Position numbers and translations under genes: made by a program. Of a stretch of DNA of 64,000 bases, positions 23,701-36,711 are shown in pieces (position 1 is the stretch's first letter; each line of letters begins with the position of its first letter). The notes under the pieces were generated by a model that saw nothing but the letters and a program-made list of their open reading frames with translations, was not told where the DNA came from and did no database searches. This DNA comes from Gonatopus flavifemur (taxonomy: Eukaryota > Arthropoda > Insecta > Hymenoptera > Dryinidae). The stretch lies in the NCBI GenBank assembly GCA_018340375.1, contig JAFFJZ010000002.1, positions 29,406,001 through 29,470,000 on the forward strand, written 5' to 3'.

Positions 23701-24634
23701 ACAGGAATAGGTTTTTGAACTCTGGACTTTGGATTGAACAAATTTTTTGAATCCAAAATTTCAAGAAAACTGTCTGTAATTTAATATAGAAACCTTATTA
23801 TTTTAATGAGTTTTTTCGGAAAATTTTTTCAAGAATCATAGTTATTATTATTTTCTTCAAGCAATATGAGTTTTGTGATTCGAACCTTAAGATCGATTGA
23901 TTCAACTTTCCATTTTTTATTTGAACGATTAGCATGAACTGACCTTAGATGAATGAAAGACTTCGAATGAATTTTAATATAAACAATGACCTATCCATCA
24001 AAATCATTCGCATTTACATGTATTGATAATACGTGTATTGAATTTGTGATATTTTCAAGTACACACCTATAAATAAACATTCCAGTAATATGCAATCTAC
24101 ATCATTCGACATTCAAAACTCTCCAGAGACAGACCGAAACATCCCACGCGACAATACAAGATCTTATCAACTTGGAGAACGCTTCCACCTCAGATTTAGA
24201 ACTTGAAACTCCTAGGTTACGCCACCTTACAGGATATTGACACGATGCATGATTCACCGATCTCTTTAAAAATATTCGTGACATAACAAAAACGTTGTTT
24301 TTATAGACGTCCAAATACTTACATATAACGTGAAAACTATAAAATGATTCACGAACCTACACAGCTTTAGAAGCTGATTCTTCAATCCTTATATTTCTTT
24401 TACAATGGAGCAATCAATATTCATCCCGTGTGGAAAAATAGCTTTTTTAAATTATTTGAAGCTTTTTACATTTTCTTCATTGTCACTTGAAGAAAAAGTC
24501 CTGTATTCTAGGACCTATTTTAGATCATTCTTGGTCTATATTTACCAATTTTAGATTAAAGATGAAGTGAGGGTGATTGCTGAGTTATTGTCGTAAACAA
24601 GATTCATCATTTTATAACTTCAACTAGAAAATTT
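20786..24634. other. AT-rich region, nothing recognised
   Basis: Almost 4 kb of non-repetitive AT-rich DNA. ORFs of 60-80 codons are at chance length. No tRNA, TIR pair or simple repeat stands out apart from a T-run near 22442. Confidence 0.5.
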
Positions 24635-24635
24635 A

Positions 24636-25876
24636 TGAGGTGTGCAAGTTAAACCTCGGCTTTTTTTTGTCAAGTTGAATTTTATTAAAAAAATACTTCT
24701 TTCAAGAATTATCAATTGAAACATTCGCCGTTATTATCTAAAGTCTTTTGCCATTTATCGGGTAGTAGATAAATGCCTTCACGATAGAAACTTGGTGCCA
24801 TTTCCGGACATCTTCGATATTCATGAAGTGCTTCTCCTTCAAATATGACGACATTGATCTAAATAAGTGATAATCAGAAGGAGCTAAGTCTGGTGAATAT
24901 GCCGCTTGAGGGACAACTTCGCAGCCTAAATCGAAGATGAGTTCCTGGGTTGGTTTTGCTGTATGTGGACGTGCATTATCAAGCAGCAGCATCACTTTTC
25001 GCCTTCCTTGCCCCGTAAATGGTCTTCTTTTCTCCAGAGCATCACTTACTCTGATCAGCTGGGCCCGGTAACGCTCAGCTGTAATAGTTTGGCCAGATTC
25101 GAGAAGTTCGTAGGAAATGATTCCTTTCCAATCCCACCAGACACAGAGTAAGACTTTCTTGGCATGAATATTCGGTTTTTCAACTGATGTAGATGGCTGG
25201 CCCGGATCAACCCATGCTCTTCTACGTTTAGGATTGTCGTACAAAATCCATTTTTCATCACTCGTGATGATTTTATGCAGAAAATTCTTCTTCTTGAACC
25301 GAGAAAGCAAATTCATGCAAATTGCAACTCTTTGTCTTTTATTTTCTTCCGTCAGTTTACGAGGAACCCATTTTCCTTCCTTTTGTATTTTTCCTAATGC
25401 ATGCAATCGAAGTGAAATTGCTTGACGAGTAACTCCTAACTGTTCTGCAAGCGTTTCTTGAGTTTGACATGGATTTTCATTCAGTAAAATTTCAAGTTCT
25501 TGATCCTCAAATTTTTTGATTGCACCTGGACGTGGATCGTCCTCAAGATTAAAATTTCCATTACGAAATCTTGTAAACCACTTTTTCACTGTTGAATGGC
25601 TCACAGAATGTTGACCCAATGTCGTATTGATCAATTCCATAGCTTGAGCGGCATTTTTATTCATTTGAAAACAGAATAGAATACAATGGCGTAAATGTTG
25701 CTTATCGAAATCCATCTCATAAAATTGATACACAGGAAATTACTACTTGAAAATGACTGATATGACAACTGCAATGTCCACGCTACATATATCCAAAATG
25801 GCAGATGAGTTGGATTCGTTTAAATATTTTGTTTCATGCAACCAACTTAAAGCCGAGTTTCAACTTGCACACCTAA
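24636..25876 (-). mobile_element. mariner transposon, 1241 bp
   Basis: The left end TGAGGTGTGCAAGTT and the right end (TTAGGTGTGCAAGTTGAAAC on the other strand) are about 26-bp imperfect TIRs; TA flanks both (24634-24635 and 25877-25878). It encodes a DD34D transposase on the minus strand. Length, TA target and protein all fit the mariner family. The near-full reading frame suggests recent arrival, but a frameshift near the protein's end probably disables this copy. Confidence 0.95.
24738..25733 (-). pseudogene. mariner transposase, DD34D, frameshifted C-terminus
   Basis: The cut-and-paste transposase acts on its own TIRs in the nucleus. This 331-codon frame shows the N-terminal HTH segments (SVSHSTVKKWFTRFRNG, 43-59; second HTH about 91-112), the WVPxxL linker motif (122-127, WVPRKL), and catalytic Asp159 (TSDEKW), Asp252 (LLLDNARPHTA) and Asp287 (YSPDLAPSDYHLF) with exactly 34 residues between the last two. 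Met7 at 25715 looks like the true start, since mariner proteins usually begin MDF/MD-x-x. After about residue 311 the frame is wrong: the expected FYREGIYLLP-type C-terminus continues in another frame to a stop near 24715, so one indel lies at about 24795-24810. All catalytic residues are kept. Confidence 0.93.
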
Positions 25877-26111
25877 TATCTAACAGAATAATCTTTCGAT
25901 TGGAAAAAATTATTATAAACTTCCATCAAATCGAAATTATGACCCTACATGGTCAGTTGAAGTTCAAGGAGTTTATTATAATTCTATATCTCAAAAAATT
26001 CCAATGACCGACACTGAATATAAGTTCACAAGTCTCGACATGGCCCAGGTTACGCTTTGATTCACTTCGCAAAACTTCCTGGCCTTAAGGAAGGAGCTGA
26101 AGTCTTTTTCT

Positions 26112-26348
26112 CTTAAGGGGATACCAGCGACCCCTGACTATGCGACCCGAGCTGAATCTTTCCTGACAAATTATTTGAAAATAAAGCTCTGCGCAGACCA
26201 TCTTTGTGGATTGAAAAAGGCCTGTACATAGCGATATTTTGATTCTATTGCTTCATTTTCGAATAATTTGTCAGAATAGTTTTGGTCGTGTTCTTTTCTA
26301 ACGAATGGTTATGGTTGCATCTTCAGGGATCGCTGGTATCACCTTGAG
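26112..26348. mobile_element. Foldback MITE, CTTAAGGGGATACCAGCG ends
   Basis: The left end CTTAAGGGGATACCAGCGA pairs with the right end (CTCAAGGTGATACCAGCGA on the other strand). Inner arms pair through TGACAAATTATT. The same end is used at 38235-38436, and an internal piece recurs at 61179-61275, so this is a multi-copy family. Confidence 0.7.
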
Positions 26349-26458
26349 GTACACTGTAAATACATTCTCCCCGAGAATTCAGAATTATCTCATCGTTTGA
26401 ATTTTTTCTTATATTTGAGAAACTCTCACTATTTCTTACTATTCCATTTGTTTCAGGA

Positions 26459-26689
26459 AATATGCAGAAAATGGATGAAAACCTATTGATTGATAGGTTA
26501 ATAATATGCTTTACTTTTGATAAAACAGTTGCATCGCTTCAAATAAAACTGAAAACCAATTGGTACAAGACTTTCATTCAAAATCTACCAACCAAAGATT
26601 ACTGTCAAATATCTTCAGCTTCATTTGAAATGATTGTTGAATGTTCAAAGGAATCTGGAAGATATGGTCTTCAAGCGAATAAATGAATC
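26459..26689 (+). CDS. Candidate terminal exon A (weak)
   Basis: A good acceptor (CCATTTGTTTCAG) at about 26446-26458 is followed by an open frame that includes Met at 26462 and runs 74 codons to a stop at 26687-26689. The protein has a KTNWYKTFIQNLP segment and no recognised domain. No matching donor was identified upstream. It may pair with the exon-like segment at 27541, but both end in stops. Confidence 0.2.
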
Positions 26690-27350
26690 GGAAAGAATTT
26701 AAGGATCTCCATGAATATCTTATGTGACGTAAATTCACAAGAGTAATCAATATATTCTGGCAGACATAAGATTTTTCATGTTACGTCTCCACGCATGCGG
26801 TGGTTATACAATAACCGATGAATAATACGAAATGATATGAACAAGGAATTACGAGAGATATTTTGCAAAGAACGCGAAATAAAATTTCATTACGTTAATA
26901 AATTGATTTTAACATATGTAACTGTCATAATATATGAGTTTCTATTCAGCCTTTCCCATTGAATAATACGAAATAAAAGCGAAGACGGAATATCAAGATT
27001 TTGAATGATTTATTGACGTGAGTCAGACTTATTGGAAAGGTGAAAAGAGAAGAAGGGAGTATTCGATATATCTATCATGTGCTGCTCTGGGTTATGTTTC
27101 ATGTACATTCAATTTGATTGAAGTGATAAAGGAACGGAATGAACGGAGATTGTGAGAGTGAACAAATGTTTTTCTCCTAACTTTGATTCAAAACCTGAAA
27201 AGATACGAAACAGTCGATTTTGGAAAATAATCTCATTAAGAAGCTGAATTGAAGTATTTTGAGCCATTTTTCAAATCTCACGCTGTTCTTGCAACGATAT
27301 CCACTCTTCAACTGATACAAATATTCAGAATTTGAAAGGTTAAATACTGT

Positions 27351-27373
27351 TATATATATATATATATATATAT
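27351..27373. repeat. (TA)n microsatellite
   Basis: Uninterrupted TA dinucleotides, about 11 units. Confidence 0.9.
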
Positions 27374-27540
27374 GCTGATTAGACCAAGCGTTATGTGGTT
27401 TCCAGTGATTACCTTGTTCCACCAAATCCTGAAGAAATAGACAAAAATTCACTTCAAATAATACGCAGAATCCTCGCTGATTCATTGCAGACCCTTGCTA
27501 CGAATTTTTAAAATCACTTTTTTAAATTCTTTTCATAGAT

Positions 27541-27781
27541 GAATGAGAGAGTAGTATTGTGTTCAAAGAAACTCGAGCAAATGAGGCTGGATTTTACCCC
27601 ACAGAATCATTTTATATTTCATCAAGAATACTTGTTAGATTCAATCCTGTACAGCATTGCCATTGAAGAAATACATTTCCCGTACGATCCACTAATCTCG
27701 GTAATCCACGAAATGCAACGTAAAACCGCCTGCATCATCGGTGGCGATGTTGTTAGGGATAGATTCTTAAAGAGAAGATAA
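27541..27781 (+). CDS. Candidate terminal exon B (weak)
   Basis: The tract TTTTTTAAATTCTTTTCATAG ending 27538-27540 looks like a polypyrimidine tract plus acceptor and abuts ATG. The 80-codon frame is slightly richer in G+C than its surroundings and has a soluble-protein composition (FHQEYLLDSILYSIAIEEIHFP). No family recognised. Confidence 0.25.
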
Positions 27782-28044
27782 CCTTGAAACCGAATGTGGA
27801 AGCATCTATTTTCATCAGACTATGCGTTCGAAGTTTATTCATTGGTGATTTGGATTGACTCTGTGGCGTTTCCGGATATGTATGTTTTCTACTAGTCAGT
27901 CCAGGAAAATGCGACAAGAGTGTGACTCTATTCAAGCATTTCCTCGTATGTCAATCGGAACTGAGGTGAACATCCGGCAATCAATCTTGATTTCACTGCA
28001 TTTTTCATTCAGCACAAATCGCTTTATATATCAACCGTTACCTG

Positions 28045-28203
28045 CACGGGAAGACATTTTTAGCTGTATCAGTAAAATTGTAACTATTATAGCTGAATAT
28101 TTTTTTCTCAACAATATTAGCTAAAATTTAGCCGATGAAGCTGAAAGTTTCCCAGCAGCAGCAACAATGGCTATCCATCTTACAGCTGATGTTGTTTTTC
28201 GTG
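28045..28203. mobile_element. CACGG...CGTG MITE, AGCT-tiled, TG duplication (degenerate)
   Basis: Ends CACGGGAAGACATTTTTAGC and TTTTTCGTG, with TG on both sides. Shares GCTAAAATTTAGCCG and ATGGCTATCC with the element at 20559-20783, so it is an older member of that family. Confidence 0.65.
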
Positions 28204-28205
28204 TG

Positions 28206-31200
28206 GGCTTCGATTATCCTGCACAAACAAAAGGATTTTTTTGAATCTGAAAAGTTGTTACTTGAATGGGTCCGAATAAATATTTTTGGAAGTAAATAAA
28301 TATTCTTCTGATATGAATAAGTGTGTTATCTGAAAAAAGATTCAAAGAATACATTTTTTGAATGAACGCAACATTCATTCCTGTCGAACAAGTACTCCTT
28401 TGAAGCTATTCAAATAAAAATTACTTAGATCTGAAGGAATAATCTTTTATGTCTCTGCTGAATGGGATGTTTCACATTTGAAAACTCAGTTTCGGATTTG
28501 TTAATTCGGATTTCTGGCTGGTCCTTATAGGCTTCCAAACTCGACACTGTGGACCACTTTGATCTTCGTTCAAGAATGAATTTCAAATACCAGCACTGAA
28601 ATGGTCTTCAACATTTCACAATCATGAATTAGTTATCAGATGAAGTTATTATAAATCAAATGATTCTTGCGATTTCATCTTGACATAGCATACACAACTG
28701 CATTGTGAATCTGATGCCTTATTGTTATAATGTTTTCAAGAGTGAGCATAGGTTATACGTATTGAAATGAATGTCGTTAAAAACGCACGCGTCGCTATTT
28801 ATGCTATTCCTGTGCCTAGGATGAGTTTACCTTTACCTTTTATACGTGATGCAATAGGTTTTCATTGCATATCATAGAACAATATAACACGTCTACAACC
28901 CCCTCATCTACACCAACGACATGGGTACCAAATAAATTAATGTGGTGATCCCAAAGAAACATGACAAAGGTACAACTCGATTTGGAACGATCTATGATCC
29001 ATGAATTTTCAGGATAATACAAAATTGTACATCGTGAAATATAGCCATCTAGGTGCTGAAAATAAAATGTTGCAGAAGTTAAAATCGTTTGTTGAAACAA
29101 ATTTGTAATTGAATAACGAAATACTCAGGTGTTGGAGATCTAAAATCTTGGAGCATTTTCTTTCAGCAATGTTTCTAGTTCCAAGGAGTTGATATGAGAA
29201 GTTAAATAATGATAATTCATCACATTTTGTGAGTTTTAATTCTCATTTCGTTCCTTTGAATGATTCAAACTTCAGCAATATCAAAATATAACACATGTCA
29301 CGTATTCAAAATTTGTTTAAATCGATATGTAATTTCGCGAATTACATAGAATTCTAGGAATCTGTAGATTACCATCCAGAATATTCATACATTTATAGAA
29401 TGTAGATATTCACATGAAGGAATTCAGAAGGTATCTCTTAGATGTGAATAAATTTTGTAACAATAAGATATTTTTCGGATAATTTTTGGTAAATCGAAAT
29501 TAATACACTGTAAAAAATGATTGTAGAATTTTCCCGCAAAAAATGGTGGCAGCAAAGTTCCTCCATAGATGGGGAACTTTTCATCATAATTTGGTGGACT
29601 TTTCCTTCATTTGTAGAGGATTTAACACCAAAAAAAGAAAATAATTCCTAAAAGCGGTGGAAAAACCGTACATTCACGATGGAAAAATAGCTCCCTCACT
29701 TCATTCCTTGAAGATTCTTTGTAGATTAATTTTCTCTCACCTCATATTGAATGTGGTTGCACTTTTAATTGTGTATCATAACAAATTTAGAATAAAATAG
29801 GACAAAATCTCGTATGAAATTCAAGATAATATTCAGAATCCATTTTCTTCAAACAGCAAAGTGGCGTCATGTCAGTTTTAGTATTTTAAATACTTGATTA
29901 AAACTTCGTTTCCATAAACGATTACAACTCCAACCACATCATGTTGAAGGACCTAAATGAGTGGATATCAGGAATAGAATCTAGATTTATACTTCTTCGA
30001 TTGATCAACTTTCTCCAATGATACACTGTTACGGAAAAACTTAGTTGTCAGAGCGTCGACCAAGGTCTGTGTATGGCAATCAACAAGTCGTTAACCTTTC
30101 CAATACTACACTAAGCGAAATATTTCTCGAGACAAGTAAATAATCGACGGCTCATTCGCTAGCCAATATATATATACGCTATATCCAAATGAATGTTCAA
30201 TTATGTCGAATCAGATTTATTAGATTTAAACGAAGCAATACGAGATCAATTAATAATATTGACTGATCTAGGAAGAATATCCAGAAGCACGTTTGTATCA
30301 AGTATCTTTCAAAAGGGATACATCGCTGATAATGGGTAGTTCAATTCATGGAAAAATGAAGAAATATTCCATTCGTGATTGTGAAAACATTCTTTTGATT
30401 CAAAACCGTATTGAATCACAAAAATTTAATTAAGAATTCTAGAGATGTGCGAAAAGCATAATTCTTCTCACTCGTTTAACATCAAATACAAAATTAGAAT
30501 TCTCAATAATAGAGTGAATATCTGGAATCATGCATGGAAATCATGAATTCGAATATTCTCGCATATTGATAAACATTTGTCACATTCTAGAGATTATCAT
30601 TCTGTAACTCCCTTTAAAATGACTAGAAATTTGTGAAAAAGCTAGATTTTTGTTCAACGTTGAGTACTGAACTTATTATCCATCTAAAATTCGCGATTCA
30701 TCGATCAATTTTCTCCTCATGCAAACATTAAAATATTCAACAAATAAAACAAATACAGTCGGAAAAAAGATTGGATTCATTTCATAAACCATGATTCACG
30801 TGAATCCGATATCGGTTTTAAATCTCATCTTACATTGAAACGACGAAACATCAGCTTTCACTCCTCGTGTACATTTTATTTTTAGCCAGAAAAACTATTA
30901 TTCTCTTTTTCTCTTTTTTTTCAATAAGGGGATGACTTCTTTCTTAGTAGCAGACGCAATGGCAGTCGAGGTCAAATATTTCTGGAACTCCTGCAGATTT
31001 CTCTTTGTGAATTTATGAATAACTAGATATTATTTCTCTTTTATCAATCACAATTGTTACAATTATTACAATCGAACATTTTGAAGAGTATATAAAATCG
31101 TTCCTCCGTTCTTGTCAAACTGATTCATCTTCAAAAATTTATTTTTGTATTCACGATTGAGAGATGAAATAGTACTTCACGCTGGGAGGAAATTGTATTA

Positions 31201-32462
31201 GTGATAGTGTAAATCATAAAATAATGAAAACTTGTTCTTGCTTCACCTATATAAAATATATAGAATCTACAAAGACAGGTATTTGAATATTGAATTTTAA
31301 CATATTATCTCCAGATCACCTGGCGTACCGATGCTGGTGTAATACGTCAATGCAATGATATATGGTTTTTAAATTGGAAATTCTATATCCTGGATACAAA
31401 GATAGATTACGATATTGAGAGATTTGAATTGGGAACAAACAATTTTATTCACAGTGAAAGGAAAAATATCAATCGCCAACTAACTCAGGATTAATGATAA
31501 TACGGTAATAATAACGATCATATAAATATTTTATTTCATGCACCAGCTGTTTGACTTGAAAATCAGTCTTGAAAAAAAATGTTTATGAGAAATTATGTGT
31601 AGTTCAGAAATCCCACTTGTGTAATTCTATCCTTTCCCTATGAATCGACATGCACACGGGGAGAAGGTGATTGGTTCAATACCAATGAAGGGAAGGATGG
31701 ACAAACTTCGAAACTGGGAAAATTAATAACTCTCCTCTTTATACTCATATCCACATCATTCCACTCTCATTTCAAGAAGAATTCTCAAATCATGAATTGT
31801 TCGTTTTTAATTCACTTTCAATTTTCAATTACTGTCATATAATTACAATGTTCTCCACTGAGAAAAATATGCCATCAAATTTCATTGTCCTCATCATTAA
31901 TCCAAGGCTGTACTTAAAATTATTATAATAATGGTTATGAGAGGTAGTAATTTCTCAAAATAACGTTGTTAAGTGTGATCTATTAATATGGAAGATCCCT
32001 GCTTTTCACATCAATTACCATACCAATTTCAAGTATATGCCTGATTTAATATGAACGAAAACAATCGTTTTCAATGTTATATTTTTTCTTGGCGTTGTTG
32101 AATATCAGTTTACTTGGAATTTTCACACAATATGGATGAAGTTTGACTCAATACAGGACTATGTACATATACATATTATGAAAAAATTGAGATAATGTTT
32201 ATTTTTTAGTCGAATGCAATCGATTTAAACAGAATGAACTGCAATGATCTTAGAATGTTCAATTTCCAGTCTTCGAAGGTCTTTCAAAATCAGTATTTCC
32301 AACGATAATAATTTTCTCGCAGATCTCGGAAGAACAGTATCACATCTTAATGATTTGTCAATTATTCCTGTGACCAACATCGATATTATATTCTTGGACA
32401 TATCACGCGTGAGTAATGATGACATTGGAGATGTGTACATGTGATGCACTTATATAGAACAC
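28206..32462. other. AT-rich region, little recognised
   Basis: A single CACTGTAAAAAATG end flanked by TA is present at about 29514 without a visible partner. Otherwise non-repetitive AT-rich DNA. ORFs here, including one of 86 codons at 28840-29100 on the minus strand, are not supported. Confidence 0.45.
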
Positions 32463-32463
32463 A

Positions 32464-32495
32464 ATTATTATTATGATTATTATTGTTATTATTAC
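32464..32495. repeat. (ATT)n imperfect microsatellite
   Basis: ATT/TTA triplets with two interruptions, directly left of a CpG-rich hairpin pair. Confidence 0.8.
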
Positions 32496-32502
32496 CATAC
32501 GC

Positions 32503-32586
32503 CGATACACCGCACCTCGATATGGTTCGGTGCATCGTCCAATTATCTTATACCAACGCGCTCGTTCGAACGAGACGCCTGGGTAT
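32503..32586. other. CpG-rich double hairpin
   Basis: Hairpin 1 (32503-32537) pairs CGATACACCGCACC with GGTTCGGTGCATCG. Hairpin 2 (32550-32586) centres on the perfect palindrome CTCGTTCGAACGAG, extended by GCG/CGC and ATACC/GGTAT. The stretch is about half G+C and CpG-dense in a surrounding region near 30 percent. It could be a structured RNA, a protein-binding element or a relic of a palindromic transposon. Confidence 0.5.
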
Positions 32587-32599
32587 CGAGACGATTAAT

Positions 32600-35475
32600 A
32601 TTTATCGCCATTGCAATAAATAAAAAGAAAACGAACGTTCCTGCTTCCGTGGAGCTCAAAGAAGTATCTACTAAAAGTCATCTCTTTACTGTTTGAATGG
32701 AGTGCCAACGATACTTAATATGAGAACAAAAACAATTACAACATATAAACCTTGGAATGTATCCCAAGAAATCCAAGATTTAGGATTGAATGGGATTAAA
32801 TTCATCTGTAATGATAAAATATGTGCAGAATGATTTATACTAAGTAGACGACGATGCGTTGGATGTAGAGCATTGTTATGTGAATATGATTTAAATATAA
32901 TGAATATCATTTTATAATTTATCTTATTGAATTTATTGCGAAGAATGGAATTACCTGAATGAGTGATATCTTGAACCACATAGGAAGAATGCGAAAATAT
33001 AAAAGGTTGCTAAAATATCCCTCATGTGGTGCGAAATAAACATTTTCAAGAGTATTCTTGTTGAATAATCATGGGATTATTAATCCCTAATCGGTTACAT
33101 AAGAATACTTCCACCAATCTATTGAATATTTATTTCTGTTTCTTTGAAATCAATCTTCAAAATATTACGTGAAGTATTCATATGTATTTTCATTCTGTAG
33201 AATCAGAATTTGCAAATGAATGACGAGGAATGATATCGTGAAGTATCTGATGAGCTGCAATTGGATCAGAATTCAAAATTCAAAATCCACCAGTTATTTT
33301 TGGTTTCGGGAAGATACTGAAGACTCTGATTTATAACCAAATACAGATTTCTCTGATCGATACTTTTGTGCTATGATTTCCGTTTCAATTGCAAGTATTG
33401 AAATTTTGTTTCCCCATTCATCGCGCATAATATATTGAATCCTCGGAAATTTTCTTGTGTACCTTGGTGAAAATGAGGCGTTGAAGCGTAACCTAAGAGT
33501 GATCTGAGCGTAATTTAGGAAGGAATTGAAAAATTTCCACGCTCCCCTAGTGGAAATTATGATTAGAGATTAGATGGATCCCAGCTAGTTTTCCCAGATG
33601 TCAATTTGGTTGCTAGCTAGTTTTGTAACGCACTTCCTAGTTTGTGCCCACCCAGATGCCCCAGGAAATTACTAGAATGTAATTCAAATTGCTAATTAGA
33701 AATGTAGAATCATGTTTTTTCAATAAAATCACACCAATGAGTGAGGTAAAACTGATTTTGAAATGTAATCCCAAGTCAAGTACGTTGCTTTTGAATTTAT
33801 TTCCATAAAATAATTCCGAGTGACAAATTGAAACGTTTGGGCTTCCTTTTATTCCTCTGATCGTGTTCGTGGACTATCAATGCTACTGTAAGATCAGTTG
33901 GAGCAAGAAAAATCTACATAAACTAACTCAATTTTTGAGTACCGAAGTCAAATTGGCTGAAATGTGTTATCTAGTGTCCCCCACATGGGCCCCATCTAGT
34001 ACATGGATATCAAGTAGGATGCCCACACAAATGATTATCAAGGTTCATTCGTTTCAATAACATCTTTCTTCGCTTTTGGATTTTCACCAGGTAATTGATA
34101 TTTGAGAATATTGAAAATCAGATATAACTTCATCTTAACGGTCATTCACCCGGAGGCCCCTGGTTTCTTCCGACCTTTTACTTTCCCATTGAAAAAATTT
34201 CAAATGGAGATCAATCTATAATTATTCGTGTGAGGTCTAAATTTATGGTTGGATATAAGTGTGATAATATTCAATCACAAGATTGACAGTGAAAGTTCAC
34301 AATTGAAGAACATGTATCGAAATCAAATCATCCAGCATCTGCTGAAATAATATATGTGATTGTACATATCCTTTTACAACATTATAATTTACATGATAAT
34401 AAAGTGCAAGAGATTTCTGAGATTGATAATGTATGAGTGTAACATGGAATTGCATTCTTTCAGATGATATTCTTCTGAGGAGATTGAAAGGACCACCGAT
34501 TTAAATATCAATGAATACAATTTTGTTTATAAATGTTTAAAACGTATGAGACAATATTCGTAGTCTCGTTATACGAGTAGAGTGCGATGAATATCATGGA
34601 TGAAGACAATTGTGAGTTTGAAATTACTGAATAGATCGAAGTGGAATTTATGATAACTGTCCAGTGAGGATTTTTCGTCTCGAGATCTCTAAAACCAATG
34701 CGTTACAGAACTTTCGCATATTCTGTAGATAACAGTGAAAAGACAGTGATGATCCTAGATAGAAAAACTTGTTTGTGTCGAAGACTGCCTCGCTGGTACT
34801 GGGTAATTCGTCAAATCTGGCACTTTCCACAAGCCCAGTGTTCTACTTGATTGGAAATAGAATTCAAGAATTACCTGTACTAATCGAATTGCATTGAATT
34901 CATCCCGTCATGATCCTCGATTCAAAGCTGATGAATCAGTACGCCACGATCTCTCCTTACTATTGCTCATTCTCTAGTGTTTCATATATAATTAGTGTAG
35001 GACCGAATCCGTACAGAATTTCTATGCGATACATTCTAGTATGAAATTTCTATAGAATCCTCACATTTTCTTTCCACATGGGACCTTGGAATTGCTCAAC
35101 TTCACTTCTTGAGTACTTTTTGACAGCAATTCAAATGAATCGGATAGCACTTGAATACAAGCATAACAAAAAATTCTCTTGAACTGCCATGCGAGCTGGA
35201 CTGATTCAGTGATCAAGTGAAGAGTGAATAAAAAAATAAATGAAGATTCAGATTTCAGTGAACTGTATACTGTAGAAAGTTTCAAGAGGCAAATTCACAT
35301 ACATGTATGTAATTGACATATACATGAATAGGAAATTTTCCGTAAACATTGGGGGAAATCCTATAAATTTGAAGTGAAAATTCCATAAAAACGGTCATTT
35401 TAATATATTTTTATGTGAAAATTTCTACACGTGCTCAGGGAATTCGCTTTTTCTCGTGCAAGTGTCGGAAATTAC
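32600..35475. other. AT-rich region; CTAG/GGGCCC words near 33.6 and 34.0 kb
   Basis: Between 33575 and 34030 there are scattered CTAG, CCCAG and GGGCCCC words reminiscent of a tiled element, but no inverted ends could be paired. Otherwise nothing recognised. Confidence 0.35.
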
Positions 35476-35580
35476 AGTGATCACAACACCACAGTCGCAG
35501 AAGAATTCTTAAAGAATTAATGAAGAACACAACCAGTTCAATAAGAATTCTTTATGACTCTTGTGGGACTGTTGTGCTGT

Positions 35581-36453
35581 CCCACATAGCACAGAACGTC
35601 TCAATAACATTGCCAGAAACTTATATTTGAAATATGCAATATTCTGGCAAACATCTCAAGAATATTGTCAGAATGTCTCCAGAATGTCTTATGTCACCAT
35701 CATTTTGACATTCTGAAGACATTCTGAAATATTGCTGAGATCATGTTGGGGATATTTTTGACAGGAAAACATCTCATAATTACGCGTGTTAACAATAGTA
35801 CAAAATACTGCTTTTGGTAAAAAAAAAATTTTCTTCAGATTGAATTCCTCTACAAATTTCGCGTATAATATGATTTGGAAGGCTCTGTGAGGAAATTACA
35901 CATTGAAAGGCAATTATTGGGAAAGTTCCCTCAGTGAGGATCGAACCTCAGTTCTCAGAGTCATAGACAAAGCCTCTATCACCTGAACTAATCACTGAGA
36001 TGACTTCAATGCCCTCAAAGTGCCACTCTTGGTCATCATAATAATGTGTTTCTGATAAATTCGTTTCTGTGAACCAATCAAATCAGAATCCTTTGGAACT
36101 GAGTTGAATAGAGAATCGTGAGAGAGAGATTTATTTCGCCCTCGACTTGTGAATTTTATTAAGTACCAGATCTGATGAATGGAAATTCTCATTGCCACAT
36201 GAAATATTGCTACTGAAATATTCTCAGAATATTTTATCTGCGACAAACATGAAATATCCCTCATCATAGATGCCAGAACATTAAGAATATCCTATGTACA
36301 ATATTTCAATTGCAAGATTCTCAGAATATTTGTAATGACATATTCTATCCGCAATATCTATGGAATCTCGTAGGAATATTTAACATAGAATGTTTCGAGT
36401 GAGATGATTGTGATATTCTGAAAATATTACTGAGACATTGTGTGCTATGTGGG
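35581..36453. mobile_element. CCC...GGG-class element, AATATT-tiled, GT duplication
   Basis: Perfect 13-bp ends CCCACATAGCACA / TGTGCTATGTGGG, with GT on both sides (35579-35580, 36454-36455). The interior is full of ATATTCTNAGAATATT-type words (ATTCTGAAATATTGC, AATATTCTCAGAATATTT, AAGAATATTGTCAGAATG). A tRNA-like segment sits at 35930-35999. It has no transposase. Confidence 0.8.
35930..35999 (-). ncRNA. tRNA-like relic inside a TIR element
   Basis: On the minus strand a 7-bp acceptor-like stem (CTCAGTG/CACTGAG) encloses an A-box-like TAGTTCAGGTG and a B-box-like GGTTCGATCC. The T loop is one base short and the D and anticodon arms do not fold normally, so this is not a working tRNA. It may be a SINE head or a decayed tRNA. 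Confidence 0.4.
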
Positions 36454-36711
36454 GTGTAGGATATCATCCTTTGTTAAGACTACCCTAGTAGAAGGAAAAT
36501 ATATGAAGCGGGTGATGAATATAAAGTTGCGGAACTGTGATTTTACTGAACGTAAAATTGAACATTTTGAGTGTGGATTCATTTCTGATTACGTTTCCTA
36601 CACACTGTCATTTTCTCTAGGGTGGTATTATTTACACCGAAAGTATATCGAAAAAAGCCGATCCTAACAACAAGTTTTGACCCCAATACTCTCGAACGAC
36701 AAGCTCATTAA

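Noticed and set aside
32244..32449. Possible internal exon with acceptor TTTCCAG (32269) and donor CGC|GTGAGT (32410/32411)
   Set aside because: Splice signals are acceptable, but the frame is also open on the other strand, is short, and no partner exon was found; left out as chance-level.
35478..35580. Small inverted repeat with CACAACA/TGTTGTG ends next to the 35581 element
   Set aside because: Arms pair only in short blocks with different order; could not define ends or a duplication.
35930..35999. Functional tRNA gene
   Set aside because: The T loop and D/anticodon arms do not fold properly; kept only as a tRNA-like relic.
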